Source: Actinomucor elegans (Eukaryota > Mucoromycota > Mucoromycetes > Mucorales > Mucoraceae). Taken from it: 64,000 bases of DNA. The DNA lies in the NCBI GenBank assembly GCA_026027325.1, contig JAMSLZ010000001.1, forward strand, positions 4,464,001-4,528,000. The letters are read 5' to 3'. How positions within the stretch are numbered: position 1 is the first letter of the stretch; each line of letters begins with the position of its first letter. Positions 32,613-45,781 of the stretch are shown piece by piece. Under the pieces are notes generated by a model that was not told the origin of the DNA, searched no databases, and saw nothing but the letters and a program-made list of their open reading frames with translations. The position numbers and the translations under genes are program-made.

Positions 32613-35112
32613 ATGTCGCCCAAGAGAAAGACCAACGAAAAGCAGACTGGCAACGCCAAAAAGGTTGCGAAAAGTAAGTCTACATTGCTTGTAATCTTTG
32701 AGAACAAAGACTAATTCACTGCATAGTTACCGAAACTGAAATCGCTGTTGCAACAACCACGACACATTCTACCAAAAAACGAGAGAAAGCGGTGATCGTA
32801 ATTGAACAAGTTTGCAAACAAACGACTGAGGGCACTTTAGTTTCAGCAACCCCTACACCAGAAGCAGCTGCTCCATCAGTAACAGCCCCATTAAGCGCTA
32901 TTGCAGCCAGAAGAGCAGCCATGGAGGCAGGTTTATATAAGCCTGCAGCAGAACCCGAAGAGGAGCAAGGGGAAGTTTCAGAGGAAGAATATGAACAAAA
33001 TTACGAAGGCATCGAGGTCCAAAGTGTGACTGATGAGGAAGATCTGAGAGAGCCATTCGATGAGGATCTCATCAAATCACCTATTAGCGGTGCTGATACA
33101 CCCAATGGCACCTTTACACCTTTGGTGCCCGCAGTGGAAACGAAATCCAAAAACAAAATGTAATTAATCATAGAATTATAACAGAATAATATTCGCTGAT
33201 ATTGCTTTATTAGCCCTGCATTGTTGGATCAAAACTCAGTCAGTCGCTTTATTCCTACAGCTACCAACTGCTGCATCATTAACCAAGAAGACGAAACTTA
33301 CTTGTTTATTGGATTAAAACCCGGAGAGAACATTGTGTTTATGGGTCAAGTATTAGCAGCACCATTATTCGGATCCATGACCATTGCAGGCGCCGTCATT
33401 TCTTCCAACAGAGCCATGCCAAGCGAGATACCCAAGGAAGATTTTGATGTTTCATTTTATCCAGTTTTTTCACCGCGTACACACTCACTATTGAGTATTG
33501 CCTCAGCACCATTGGATAAGCCTTCAATCACATTGCACAAGGACACTGTGGAGATAGATGAATTTTTAGTGGACGCAGTGTTTGATGAGCTCAAGGACTA
33601 CCGTGAATTTGAATCTATTATTGTTATTAAAGACTTGGGAGGATCTGGCTTGGAGCATATGCGAGATATCACCGGTTCATTCAGTAAGAACTTGGTCAGA
33701 ATGATGCGTACGGAGTCAGTTCGCGACAAATCACTCAAAATCAACCTGTTGACGCACTTTCACCCCATCTTGCAGCCTACACCAGGCGTCAAGGCCCTTA
33801 AAATCGAATCCAGTTGGGAAGCACGCACTACATTGGCTATTCAGAATGATCGTCCGTTAGTGAGCGTTGTTTGTGGTGCTAAAGATACGGGCAAATCATC
33901 TTATAGTCGGTATTTGATCAATCGTCTTTTAGCCAAATACAACCGCGTGGCCTACCTTGAAACAGACGCGGGTCAAAGTGAGTTTACACCGTCCGGACTC
34001 CTATCACTTCATTACATTAGCTGTCCTGTCCTCGGTCCTCCTTATACGCATCAGCAGTTGGTACCAGAACGAAGCTTCTATTTTGGATCCGCATCACCGA
34101 GAAGCAACCCCGATTATTACTTGGCATGCATTAATCAATTAGTCGATCATTGGAGACATGACCAGCTTCATGATACTATTCCATTGATTGTGAATACGCA
34201 CGGATGGGTGTCTGGTGTAGGTTATGAGCTCTTGTTGAGTCATATCCATAAAGTGGAGCCTACAGACATATTTGCTATGCGACACCCTATGTTTGAATAT
34301 AAGAACTTGCCTCATTCTTTGCCAATGGATATTGTGCCTGTACAAACAGAGGCTTTCAAGGTGGCAAGAGAGGCTCCTACGTTACACTCTATTGATTGCG
34401 TGCTACAAGATGCTAACGTGGTGACTTTGGCAGATAGTTTCACGTCAATCCAACAACGTGAACTAACCCTAGGATCCTATTTCCATCAATCTGAGATGAA
34501 TATTTTAGTGCCACATTGGGATCATCAGAAACACCTGGTTGATAGAGTGCCGTGGGTCATTGATTGGAGAAAGAGCTTGAACGCTGTTTGGGTGACTTAT
34601 GAAGAGGTCAAACTCAATGAATTGCTTTATGCTTTAAATGGAAGCCTGGTTGGCTTAATCGGAGATGTGATAGATTATCAAAACCAACAAGGACCAAAGC
34701 ATGTAATCAATGACGATACCTTTGTAAGTAAATCGACCGGTAGAATAATTAAATCTAATAGCATGTATAGACACCTCCTCCATACTTTAGCACAGAAGAT
34801 CAGCCTGCACCTTCGCCTCACCTGACTAATTGCCATGGTCTAGCTATAGTGCGGGCTATTGATCCTTCTCAACATGCGCTATTATTGCTAACACCGCTAC
34901 CACTCAGTGCATTAGAAAAGGTATCTGGTTTAGTGAAAGGTGAATTGCAGTTACCATTATGGGCAATGCTAGACCATCAATTAGGTAAAGGCAGTGGGGT
35001 GGCAAATGTGCCTTGGAACAAGGTGCCTTATATAACTCAAGAAAGCACAGAAGGAGCAGGTGCTAACGCACTTAGAGTAAGACGTAACTTATTGCGTAGA
35101 TCGCAAGCTTAA
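32613..35112 (+). CDS. GRC3: polynucleotide 5'-hydroxyl kinase Grc3/Nol9
   Basis: Nucleolar RNA kinase that phosphorylates the 5' end made by Las1 cleavage in ITS2 during large-subunit rRNA maturation. Exons are 32613-32673, 32727-33159, 33214-34723 and 34804-35112, giving 770 residues. The N-terminal 160 residues are low in complexity: a basic start MSPKRKTNEKQTGNAKK, an Ala/Pro-rich part and an acidic part, typical of nucleolar proteins. The Clp1-type kinase domain has the P-loop GAKDTGKSS (residues 386-394), YLETDAGQSEFTPSG as the Walker B/lid region, and VNTHGWVSGVGYELL. The C-terminal part includes GLAIVRAIDPSQH. The last acceptor is the AG at 34802-34803; an earlier AG ending at 34790 would give a quick stop, so I chose the downstream one. 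Confidence 0.93.
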
Positions 35113-35606
35113 ATAAAAGGAAATTCTCTAGAAGAGCTTTCAGTGGGACAAGAGGTTATATTAATTAAAAAAGATCGATCATCTATATAGTCACCAGTAT
35201 AAAACAATGAATTGCACGTGTATGTTCGCGTGGAATTAGTCATTAGGAGGGAAAAAACAAGATGAACGCTTAGTTTTCATTGGAGAAGCAACTTGACTTT
35301 TAGAGTCACATTTTGTGCACACACTTTTCAATAAGTTGGCATCGCCGATCAAGAAACATGCTTTTTAAGGCGGTCCGACTTTCTTCTTCATGACCTCATG
35401 TACCAATAAGAACAACTTGGACCCTGCTAACTCCTAAGCTATTAAGCATTGCTATAGGAGAGCAAGCAGACCAATTACCGTTTTGGTTTTGAGAATATAA
35501 AAACTTTCATTAGTTATTTTTATTTCTTCATTCTCTCTTTCTTTTCTCTCTTTTTCACTTTCTCAACAAAAACTTACGATATAGTATCAGCTTCGAGTAC
35601 TTTAGT
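35113..35606. other. intergenic region upstream of the C2H2 gene
   Basis: About 490 bp holding the 3' region of GRC3 and the promoter of the next gene. The last 100 bp before the start codon are pyrimidine-rich (CTTTCTTTTCTCTC type), common in fungal leaders. No gene is present. Confidence 0.45.
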
Positions 35607-36729
<1,123 letters not shown>

Positions 36730-39273
36730 AAACCTTTTTGTTCCTTTTTTTTCACTCGTTTTTTTCACTCGTTTTTTTTCTTCTTTTTCTATCCTTATCC
36801 TTACACACTCATTCTTTCTAGGCTTTACTTTTATACAATCCTTTCCTTTATCTATAGCGAACTATTTTATATATATGTTTCATTTATGTTACCTTATGCC
36901 CCATCTATAACATGATTAAATAAGATTACTTTAAAAACTTTATATAGCTTCCGTCCTATTTTTTTTTTTTTGTGACACTAGACCATACCGCCAAATCAAG
37001 ATCAGTTGAACCCAGGCTTTTTAATAGACAAAAACCTTTTCGTGGATGAAAACTATAAGTTAAAGCATCTATGGCAGCTAATGAACACAATTGCATAGAT
37101 CCCAAGTTGAAGTAAATGCCACAAATCAATCTGAATGTGTAATACTAATCCGATGAGAGATCTCGCCAAGATCGCACGAGATCGCATGCGTCAAAATGTA
37201 CTATGCCGATTTTCAAAGCTGGATTCTTTTTAAGGCTCAGAAATTGAAATTCGAAACTTTAATTTGATACTTGAGAATTAAAATTATAACATAGACGACC
37301 ATGAAGTCTCATTAGTGGTTTGAGGGTCTAATATAGAGCGTAGATCTCTTCATTCTCTTTCGAATGGCATACGTTGTGTAACTGGCCAAATGGAGATATC
37401 TTGCCCTGGAGCTTAAAAGCGCAATATGATCGGCGATACTTACCATTTTTTTTCTATTTGTACAAGTATGAAAGTAAATCCATATTAAAGTATACTTTCT
37501 ATTATATTCATTTTCTAAGCTTCAACCCTTTAACTCAATTCATTATTTATTTATAATGACTCAAAAGATTTCAAGAATTATTGTTAAATACCATTATTGT
37601 GACAGCTTTCAATCTCAATGACCAATAAAATCAATGTGCCTATTTATGAGATGCTCATTTTAATTGGCTTTCAGAAACTAAACATATCTGTTGTAGGAGG
37701 TGGTAACAGGTCTGATAAACTTGCCATATCAGAATAGTCTGGCTTTTCTATAATATAAAAATGCAGATACAAGCTTGGTATCCTGACAAAAACTACATAG
37801 AGTTTAATTGTAAGTTGGACGGTATAGATACTGCACTATATCTAATTTCAAGATATAGAATTACAAAAAAATAATATACATACTTTAACGTGCAAAAAAA
37901 AAAAAAAGAAATCTTACGCTACAAGCCGATCTATAGTACAAGAAATGGGATCTTAGAATGCAAAAGTTCTGCCCCAGGTAAGCCCCTATAAAAAAAGAAT
38001 TAAAGAACATCTAATTAAGTATATGCATTTTTATTGGCTATCGGTATTGCAAAAAACAAACCTAAGGAGATTCATGCCAATTCCCTTTGACATCGTATTT
38101 GCATAGTAAAAAGATACTGATATGAACATATTGTGTTATCAAAGTTCGTGAAAACTGCAATTACATGCCAGATGGTGTAAATGCTATACTACATTTGTAT
38201 TGAAAGCTGGAATGAATTACATACACTTTTGTGTGTTTAGTTTCAAAGCAAATTGTGATTTATCAAAGCAAAAAAGATCAAGGAAAGAAATATACATGTA
38301 CTTTGGTTTACATGGAAACTATTCAAATCATGAATCGAGCTTCTTATCTTAAAATATGCCCCTTTACTATTTTACAAATAACGAGCCGAGTTTGAGTGAT
38401 CACCGGAGATATACAATACATCTTTGATTGGTTAACGAAGGATGAAACGCTAGTGCCTCAAATAAAATCGGATCATTTACTTCAGGATAATGAATGGGTG
38501 ATACTGCAGGTGCTTACTAATAAAAACATTTGCCTCTTTTTTGACTGGATTACCATGAAACGCGTCTTGCAGATCGACCAAATATTAGCCTACAACTGTT
38601 TCAAATGTGAATACATGTGCTACTACCAACTCGGAGTCCATTGAGGGTCATGATCTGCAATCAATTGAATATTAAAAACAAGTGGCAAAACAAGATCATC
38701 ACATACAGCGCGGACATAGCTGTAAAAAGTAGGTTCTTACTTCTTTGTTGACTCGAGACTTTTAACATATCAACTAGCCGTTTAGTATCATTTATTGTTA
38801 CCTACGACATTGTTCTTTCATGCATCATTACATGTGTATTAACTAGGAGATACAATAATCTAGTCGAGGTTTAATTAAACACGCGATTTGAAACAATAAA
38901 AGGGCTTCTGTTTGTCAAGTAATCCAAGTATTTTGTTACATAATAATAAAGGTGCATTCTATTCAATTAGTATCCAATTCAAAACTATAAAAAGGTGTTT
39001 ATAACATTAATAGTAGAAGCTGCAAGCTGTTACGCTTTTTGACAATAGCATTTTTAAGCTTGCAGTCTAATCACTCGACTAGCTAGCCTGCCAGCCTGCC
39101 ATTTACCCCAGCCAGTCAGTCACCCACGCCAAACTCTCTTTTGTATGACAAGAGCCCCCTTAAGTTACACTCTTCTATTCAGCCTTCTTGCTCCTTTTTA
39201 TTTGTTTGTATATAACCTACTTGGCTTTTGCTTTTTTATCGACCTGTTTTCTTCTCGGTATCAATAAAAAAGG
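36730..39273. other. intergenic region
   Basis: No gene supported over 2.5 kb. It begins with a T/C-rich 3' region, then carries a long copy of the dispersed repeat near 37.13-37.26 kb, several short A runs and, at the right end, the promoter of the next gene. Short repeats of the CAGCCTGCCAG type occur at about 39.08-39.12 kb. Confidence 0.5.
37125..37260 (+). repeat. dispersed degenerate repeat, long copy
   Basis: It contains AGATCGCACGAGATCGC, ATGCGTCAAAATG, TATGCCGATTTTC and, further on, CAGAAATTGAAATTC. The last block also ends the copy at 61.6 kb, showing that the repeat unit is at least 130 bp long. Confidence 0.6.
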
Positions 39274-40427
39274 ATGGAAGAAGAAGCCAATGACTTTTGC
39301 TCACAAATCAACTTGCTATCCTCGATCCAATACCAGCAAAAGGAATTGTCTAAGCTAGCAAAGCAGTTGCAATCCGAGAAAGATAGAGAGAAATACATCA
39401 AAGTAATTGAAATGTCCAAAATCATACAGGCCAAACTCGATCACCTGCAAACAGAAAAGAACAAATCCAGTCTTCGTTGTTCAAGCCGTATCAATTCATT
39501 TGGCCAAGGATTGAATAAAAAGAATTCTATGTGGAGCCTCAACAATACTCGAAGTAGTACCAGCAGTCATACATATAGTGTTAGCACTACTGCTACCAGC
39601 AGTCGATGCAGCAGTAGCTGTGGCGATAGCCAGCAAGAGGACTTTCCTTTGGTTTTTTCAGGTAATCTAAGGGATAAAATAGGAACAATTGCGACCATCC
39701 ACTGATATTATACATTTAGACAGTCCATTGTTCCATAGGAATCAGCAAATTTTTCATGGGCACACATATCGAGTTATTGATCGCGTTACTTCTTTGCAAT
39801 TTCAGCAACAGCAGTTACTCGATTCGGCTTACAATGGTCGAAGACCCAGTGCAGATACTATTCTCAGTGTTAAGAAAGAAAACGATAAAAAGAAACAAAT
39901 TGTATATATGAAGCCGACAGCCGTAGTAAGAAAACCTACGAAAAAGAGACAAATCTCATTTTCGCCTCTACCGCCGAATATCATAGATGATGAAGAGGAG
40001 GAGAGTGAGGAGGAAGAAGAGATATATAATACAGATATCCATGTGGCAGTTCGTAAAGATGCATCTATACTTAAGATTGGTAAAGCAACCAATAATCCCT
40101 TGGAAGCCACCATTGTCAATAGCAACAATGACACGATTACAGAAGTAAAACAAGATAAGAAGGAGGATGCAGGATTGCCAACACCGCCTAGTTCGCCTCA
40201 GGATGTATATGACACAATTACAGAGGTAGAACAAGATAAGAAGGAAGATGCAGGATTACCAACGCCACCTGATTCACCTCAGGATATGTATGACATAAAC
40301 GAGCACATAGGCTCTTCAGAATCAGACCTTGATTTAATTACCTTGCCTCAGATTATCCATGTACATAAGGTAAAAAACAAAAACAAAAGGAAAAAAAAAT
40401 CAATAAGAACCGTTAATGGATAGAAGC

Positions 40428-40462
<35 letters not shown>

Positions 40463-41006
40463 AATGCAAAGAAATCTCATCAAAGCCTTAAAGGTCTTTT
40501 GAAACGATCGTACCAACTCAACCAATATACTGTCACAAAAACCAACTCGACTACACTATCCCCCACATCAAACAACTTACTCTTCAAAACCGTTAATGCC
40601 ACCAATGGCAAACCCAAATTATTACTCAAGGTCATAATTGTATCGTTAATTTCTGTAAAAACAACGTGCGATAAGCTAAAGCGCTTTGGATTCACGTTCT
40701 GGTGGCAGAACACCGCGGAACGTCAGCTGCAGCAGGTTGATTCTTGTGCAAAGTTTGCCCTAGCTCCGGATTCTTTGGTAAAGGAGGCACTTGCAACTTG
40801 GATAGACTCCCAGAATGAACAATCAAAAGGAGCCGTGCATCTAGTAAGTAAACTGTTCAAGTCAAAACATCTTTGCATTATTTATTTTACTAATCAATTT
40901 TTTTTAAAAAATAAAATAAAAGCCCTCATTATCCAAATCAGATGAAATACTAAGAGACGGTCGAAAGATCTATGTCGTATACGATACAAGTTTATTCTCC
41001 ATGTAA
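39274..41006 (+). CDS. uncharacterised protein with a 27-residue tandem repeat
   Basis: I do not recognise a family. Exons are 39274-39661, 39720-40369, 40472-40843 and 40923-41006, giving 497 residues, if the intron at 40370-40471 is spliced. If it is retained, the frame stops at 40423 and the protein has 363 residues. Residues about 8-65 form a likely coiled coil (YQQKELSKLAKQLQSEKDRE). A Ser/Thr/Cys-rich segment follows, then an acidic stretch (DDEEEESEEEEEI) and two adjacent copies of a 27-residue unit beginning DTITEV and containing LPTPPxSPQD, which resemble proline-directed kinase sites. The C-terminal part is more ordered, with LKRFGFTFWWQNTAERQLQQ and PDSLVKEALATWIDSQNEQS. The exons downstream of the T-run intron join in frame twice and end at a natural stop, which supports splicing. 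The stop is 9 bp from that of the convergent HAD gene. Confidence 0.72.
40130..40291 (+). repeat. in-frame 81-bp tandem duplication
   Basis: Two adjacent 81-bp copies (starting 40130 and 40211) encode 27-residue units that differ at only three positions (K/E, S/D, V/M), so the duplication is young or under constraint. Confidence 0.9.
40431..40461. repeat. T31 homopolymer next to a splice acceptor
   Basis: Thirty-one T form the polypyrimidine tract of intron 2 in the uncharacterised gene, ending 10 nt before the acceptor. Confidence 0.9.
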
Positions 41007-41015
41007 ATTATTATA

Positions 41016-42184
41016 TTAGAGCTTGGTATCGCTTTTGCTGTGCAAATCGAGACCAGTTAATGCTTCCAGTTGCTTGATTGCTTCTGCTGAACGACCCATT
41101 TTTACTTCTATAATTATATGTATATATTAATGTTATTATTTGTTTTTCCTATTATAAAGTATGCACTCTTACGGATCGTTTTCATGCCTAATTGACTGGC
41201 TGAACGAAGATTCATACCAATATCGTCCAGAAAGATGGCCTCATGAGGCTGCACGCCAATTACTTGGCAAGCATAATGATAGATTTGAGGATCTGGTTTC
41301 CTATACACACAAAAGAGTCATTTACCCTGTAAATAAGGAGCACTGTCAGGGTATAGCCTACCTTAATCCAATTAATCGAGATTCAATGAAATGATCGAAT
41401 ATAGCTCGAAGCTGATCGGCTGCAGATGCACCCATGGCTTCAGCCTCTTTTAGGTCATCTTCTGGCAAGTCAAAATTGTTGGTTAACGCCGAAAGAACAA
41501 ATCTACCACTTGCTATCATGACAAGTCAGTAATCATTGACTGGTTGATGAATCTCGGTATACCTTTCAGTTTTTGGATGGCTAGAAAAACATTAGGGTCC
41601 AATCGAGCCGTTTCAGCCATCATAGTGGTAAAAAGTTCCTTTCCGTCAATGTTAACATCGGGTATAACCAAAGGAACAGCTTAAGGGAGTTCAAAAGGAG
41701 TAAGTATGTGCATTAAAATCTGGAAAATAATGTGTACCTTTGCCGGATTTCAAAAGGTATGCCTTGTAGTGCTCTTTATTGGACGGATCAGACAATTGTG
41801 AACCAAAATCCTTGTAAAACTCATGTAACTTGATTTCACCTCTTTCTAATTTCTTTTTAGATTGATGCACTGTTAGTTCAAGTTTATGCAAAACAATCTA
41901 TCACTGCATACTTGGAAAGCCCCATGTTCACCTTGTTGAACACTATATATATCAGTCAAGTGAATACAAGATTAAATTATGTATAGTTTTAATAGTTTAT
42001 TCTCCTTACATGGCTACATTAATATAGTTCCTAGGTAAACCGTGCTGCTCTTCGTAACGATGAATCCCCGCCATTGGCGAGCCAACACAAACACCACCTA
42101 ACAAATCGTGTTGATAAGACACAGAATATTTTATAATCACAACGCAAAGTTACCAATATCAAAAATCACAGCTTTAATAGTCAT
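41016..42184 (-). CDS. HAD-superfamily hydrolase (soluble epoxide hydrolase N-domain/ACAD10-like)
   Basis: Probable phosphatase of the haloacid dehalogenase superfamily. Exons, 5' to 3': 42184-42154, 42097-42010, 41942-41912, 41852-41738, 41679-41563, 41512-41362, 41300-41167 and 41107-41016, giving 252 residues. The start MTIKAVIFDIGGVCVGSP is HAD motif I; the first Asp of the usual DxD/DxG is present and the second acidic residue is replaced by Gly, as in the sEH N-domain/ACAD10-like branch. RYEEQHGLP, FQKLERGEIKLHEFYKDFG and LSALTNNFDLP (motif II region) follow. Motif III is ESRLIGLRKPDPQIYH and motif IV is AIFLDDIGMNL. The substrate is unknown. The gene overlaps in 3' regulatory space with its convergent neighbour. 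Confidence 0.88.
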
Positions 42185-42324
42185 AATAAATGTAATAAAA
42201 AAGACGTTTAAAATTTCTATTTAAAAGGAAGACTTTTATTTTTCCCCACAGCTAATGAGCTTGACTGATCTTTATTATTAATTCACGTGAGGAAAGTATC
42301 TAACCGTCACAGACGGGTATCTAT

Positions 42325-43849
42325 TTAAGCGCAATTACCATCATTGCTATTGTAATAGCTATACAAAAAAGTTATGTTAAGCAAAGATCGGTAAGTGAAA
42401 CATGATGAAGAGACTTACTTGGAGTGATCACTGATCGAAGTGAAAGGTACTACAGAGTTGGAACAGATGCTGCTTTCTTTGCCCTTAGCAGCACAGATAA
42501 CTAAGTAAAATGAAATAGAGATATTAAGTAAACTGGATACATAATCAATTCGTATAAAAGGCTTACAGGTCTTTCCGGATTTGATCCATGACTCAACGCC
42601 AGCATGAAGATAACCAATGGATTGAGGAGGCAAGTGAGGAACAACTGAAGAGAATGTTAGATTTTAAAAGCATGCAATTTCAATGATGATACATACTATC
42701 TCTTCCCTGAACAGTACGATGGTAAGGAATTCCGGTAGAATCGACATAGTAAGCAAAGGAAGGATTACCAACACGAGGAGAACCAACAGTGTAAATTTGC
42801 ATGTTCTTGGGAGAAAGTCTAGCGTCACGTTGGTAGAGATCCATACCAGCAAGCAAAGCTTGGGCTCCACCAAGAGAATGGCTGTAATGATGAATATGAG
42901 AAATTTGATTCAATTCATTATATACAAAATTTACTTACCCAGTGATCATGACTTTGTAATTAGGGAAGGCGGTGAGTTGATCTTGCATAACAGGGAAATA
43001 AGAACCAATAACTTCATTGTAAGAAGCCAAAAAGCCTATAGACGTGTTGCAAATGTTAGGTTGGCTGTATGAACAGAATTGAAATCTACGTACCTCTATG
43101 GACCTTGGCTCCCTTGACATTAGGATAAGTAGTGAAATCGAATTTCAAGTTCTGTATAGATACGGCATTAGCCCAGAAACTAAAATAAAATCAATTGGAT
43201 TGAGGTTACTTACAGCAACTGTATTCTTGAAAGAACTCGTTCCACGGAAAGCAAGGTAAATAATCTTTTCCTTATCGCTTCTGACAATGAAACCATTGGT
43301 ATCGGAAACCAATGAAGTGAAAGTCTTGATCATTTTTCCATCAGGCACATATTTAAGACATTGCTTACAATCCCAATTGGTTCCGGGCACAACACCGCGA
43401 CAATAAGCGGTGGCAGCAATAGCAGCATATTTGGTAAATTCTTTTATTTGACTAGAGGTTGCTAATGTGATTGATTGGGTGGAACCAAGGGGAGGTGCGT
43501 CACTAGGAGCTTCCAAGGTCATACCACCGACAACATTTTCGCCATTGTCACGCTTAGTTACGTTTGATTGGCTACCGTGCTGATCGTACCATTCCATGTT
43601 ACGAGCAATATTGTTGGATTCAACATCAAACTTAAAAGAAGCAGGAACCTTGGAGGGAACGATACGGCCTGGGATCAATGGAGGCAAGGAAGCAGCAGCA
43701 GCCACAGCTTGAGCAGTAACATTATCGGAGGGGCTTTGCTTGCTACTACCAGCAGTAGCAGTGGGAGCAGCCTCGGCGGAATTAAGTAATAAACAGGAAA
43801 CTACGATAACAAGGTTGACGCCCTGGGAGATTGCCGTGAAAGAAACCAT
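42325..43849 (-). CDS. prepro-lipase of the Rhizopus/Rhizomucor family (array copy 1)
   Basis: Secreted triacylglycerol lipase. Seven exons, 5' to 3': 43849-43214, 43151-43094, 43035-42939, 42881-42697, 42644-42567, 42500-42419 and 42358-42325, giving 389 residues (Rhizopus prepro-lipase is 392). It has a signal peptide (residues about 1-27, ending SAEA), a pro-region, and a Kex2-type KR site in SNVTKRDNGE before VGGMT. The mature part has EFTKYAAIAATAYCRGV, GTNWDCKQC, TFTSLVSDTNGF and LAFRGTSSFKNTV. The triad is Ser266 in GHSLGGAQ, Asp325 in GRDIVPH and His377 in SDHSNYY. The lid follows the first intron. This copy is the most divergent of the three at its C-terminus, ending NYYNSNDGNCA. A TATATATA lies about 80 bp upstream of the start. 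Confidence 0.95.
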
Positions 43850-43928
43850 TGGAATAAATGAAAGGAAAGGGGACTACTTGAGGGTGAAAGGGATGATGAA
43901 GAAGAAAGTTTGACATATTTTCAAGGGT

Positions 43929-43936
43929 TATATATA
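43929..43936 (-). promoter_or_regulatory. TATA box of lipase array copy 1
   Basis: TATATATA, about 80 bp before the start codon. The other two array copies have a similar element 55-118 bp upstream. Confidence 0.4.
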
Positions 43937-45430
43937 CTAGAAAAAATAACAAAGGGGGTTCTAACATGTGTTTCTCCTAGCCTACAGTGAAGATGCCTTT
44001 ATCTGTTGATTTGATTTGCTCTAATCAATGACAGTCAGTGCACGCATGTGTACACCGATAATTAAGTCTTGCATTGAATTGAATAGGCTAGTATCCAATT
44101 GGTATCTTTATACATGTCATACCAAGATGAATGAGCTTTTACAATCAATAGAAACTGGAAATCATCTGGATTATTGTTGTGATACACCTAGTATAAGTCA
44201 GCCATAGACTGGGAAGCGATCATATTTTTATATTGCATAAGAAAACACTATATTAGAACTAGACATGTAGCACATTCTTGTGTATTTTGATCTTCTGAGT
44301 TTTCGATTTCTGTACTGAAATAACCTATGCATAAACTGAAGAGCATATTGCATAGTAGGTTGATGTCTCTGCTATTGTACCAGGCGGTATTTACCGGGAT
44401 ACAATGTTTCAATTAACTCGAGATACTCTACATAATATATTCTACATACTATGTTTTACAATACGCGTATTCCCAGATACAGCTTCACAGTAATAAAGTC
44501 ATCAGATGAATATTTAGTGTCTTTAGTCTATTGTAAAAAAGCCTTTTATGTCTATTTCTTCTCTATATACACTGGCGTACAACCAAGTTGAATCAGCTTG
44601 TATAATAAGGTATATGTTGTGTAGCAAACTTTTTCTTTTATTAAATTCGTGTTACATAATGAAGCAACCAGAGATCGCCACTGTAGATAGCTGGAATACT
44701 ATAATTCGTCGGCTTATTTGACTCATTCTTGGCTAGTACCTTTGCTGTAAATATGTAATTAAAGACTTAGCAAGAGAGTATGATTGATACACTATGATCC
44801 CTATATAATTGATCTAAAAAAAACGGACTGGAGCCGATTATTTACCAAGATTCCCATGACAGCTGTGTACGTGAGACTTTCAGACGCTGAGAGGCACAAG
44901 CAACTACTTATCTGATCTTTATTGTAAATTCCCTCGCTTTTGTCCCGTTTATAATCCAGGTACGAACTTTGAAGAGGAGATGCGGCAGAATGGTTAAACT
45001 AGTCCGACAAATATGCAAGCGTTAGTTTAAATACTCGACATATATAGCAGTATCACGTTTTCTGAATGAATCTGAAACCAATCTTTCCTCGTTCCTTTTT
45101 TTTTCTGACAGTCGTGCCTTACACAACAGCATTGAGTGACTCAATTCTAGAAAATACTTTTGTGCATGGCTTGCTTCAAATCATACCAAGAAGAAATTGA
45201 AAACTGATTTCAGATCGTCCAATGTATGTTCTGTACCTTAGTCGAGAATTCATGCAATTGCCTCTCCATTGACCGATACAAGATTTGGTCATAACAAAAT
45301 CAATGTTTTTAAATGTGCGAAAAAGCAGAACAGTATAGTTATTTCTCTAATGACGGTTGCAATTAATGCATCTCTACAAGTCGCTAGGTAGACGGGATCG
45401 TATAGATCTTAAGTTGAACTAAATGAATAA

Positions 45431-45515
45431 ACTCATTCTGAAAATGCACTACTGATCTAATACAACAACGCACCAAAATCGAACGAGATCAAACGCGTCA
45501 AAGTATGCAAATCAA
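45431..45515 (+). repeat. dispersed degenerate repeat, copy
   Basis: It contains CTCATTCTGAAAATGCACTA, ACTGATCTAATAC, AACGAGATCAAACGCGTC and AAAGTATGCAAAT, the same block order as the copies at 31.5 and 61.6 kb. Confidence 0.5.
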
Positions 45516-45781
45516 ATAAAACTGTTTTAATACTGAGTGCAAAAACGTTTTTAATCGGAGTAGCATAGCAACTGTGTATTTGCATATTTTATTCTTTTAA
45601 TAAGCGCATCGAAATTAACGAATTGCATCGTATAGATTCTCCCCAATAATTGGGGGCTTAACTTTATGAATTGTCTACTTAGAATGATTCAAAAATTTTG
45701 AGATGTGTTATCAAGCAAACACCATGGAAACATTTTTCAATTCCAGCCACCAATGAAATGGAATTATATAGTGAAGAGTAA

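Noticed and set aside
38396..38644. 82-codon open frame between the zinc-finger and coiled-coil genes
   Set aside because: No family resemblance, no splice partners and not conserved in style with neighbouring genes.
44981..45070. tRNA-like start (ATGCGGCAGAATGGTTAA) upstream of lipase copy 1
   Set aside because: No matching acceptor stem, anticodon arm or T-loop follows, so it is not a tRNA gene.
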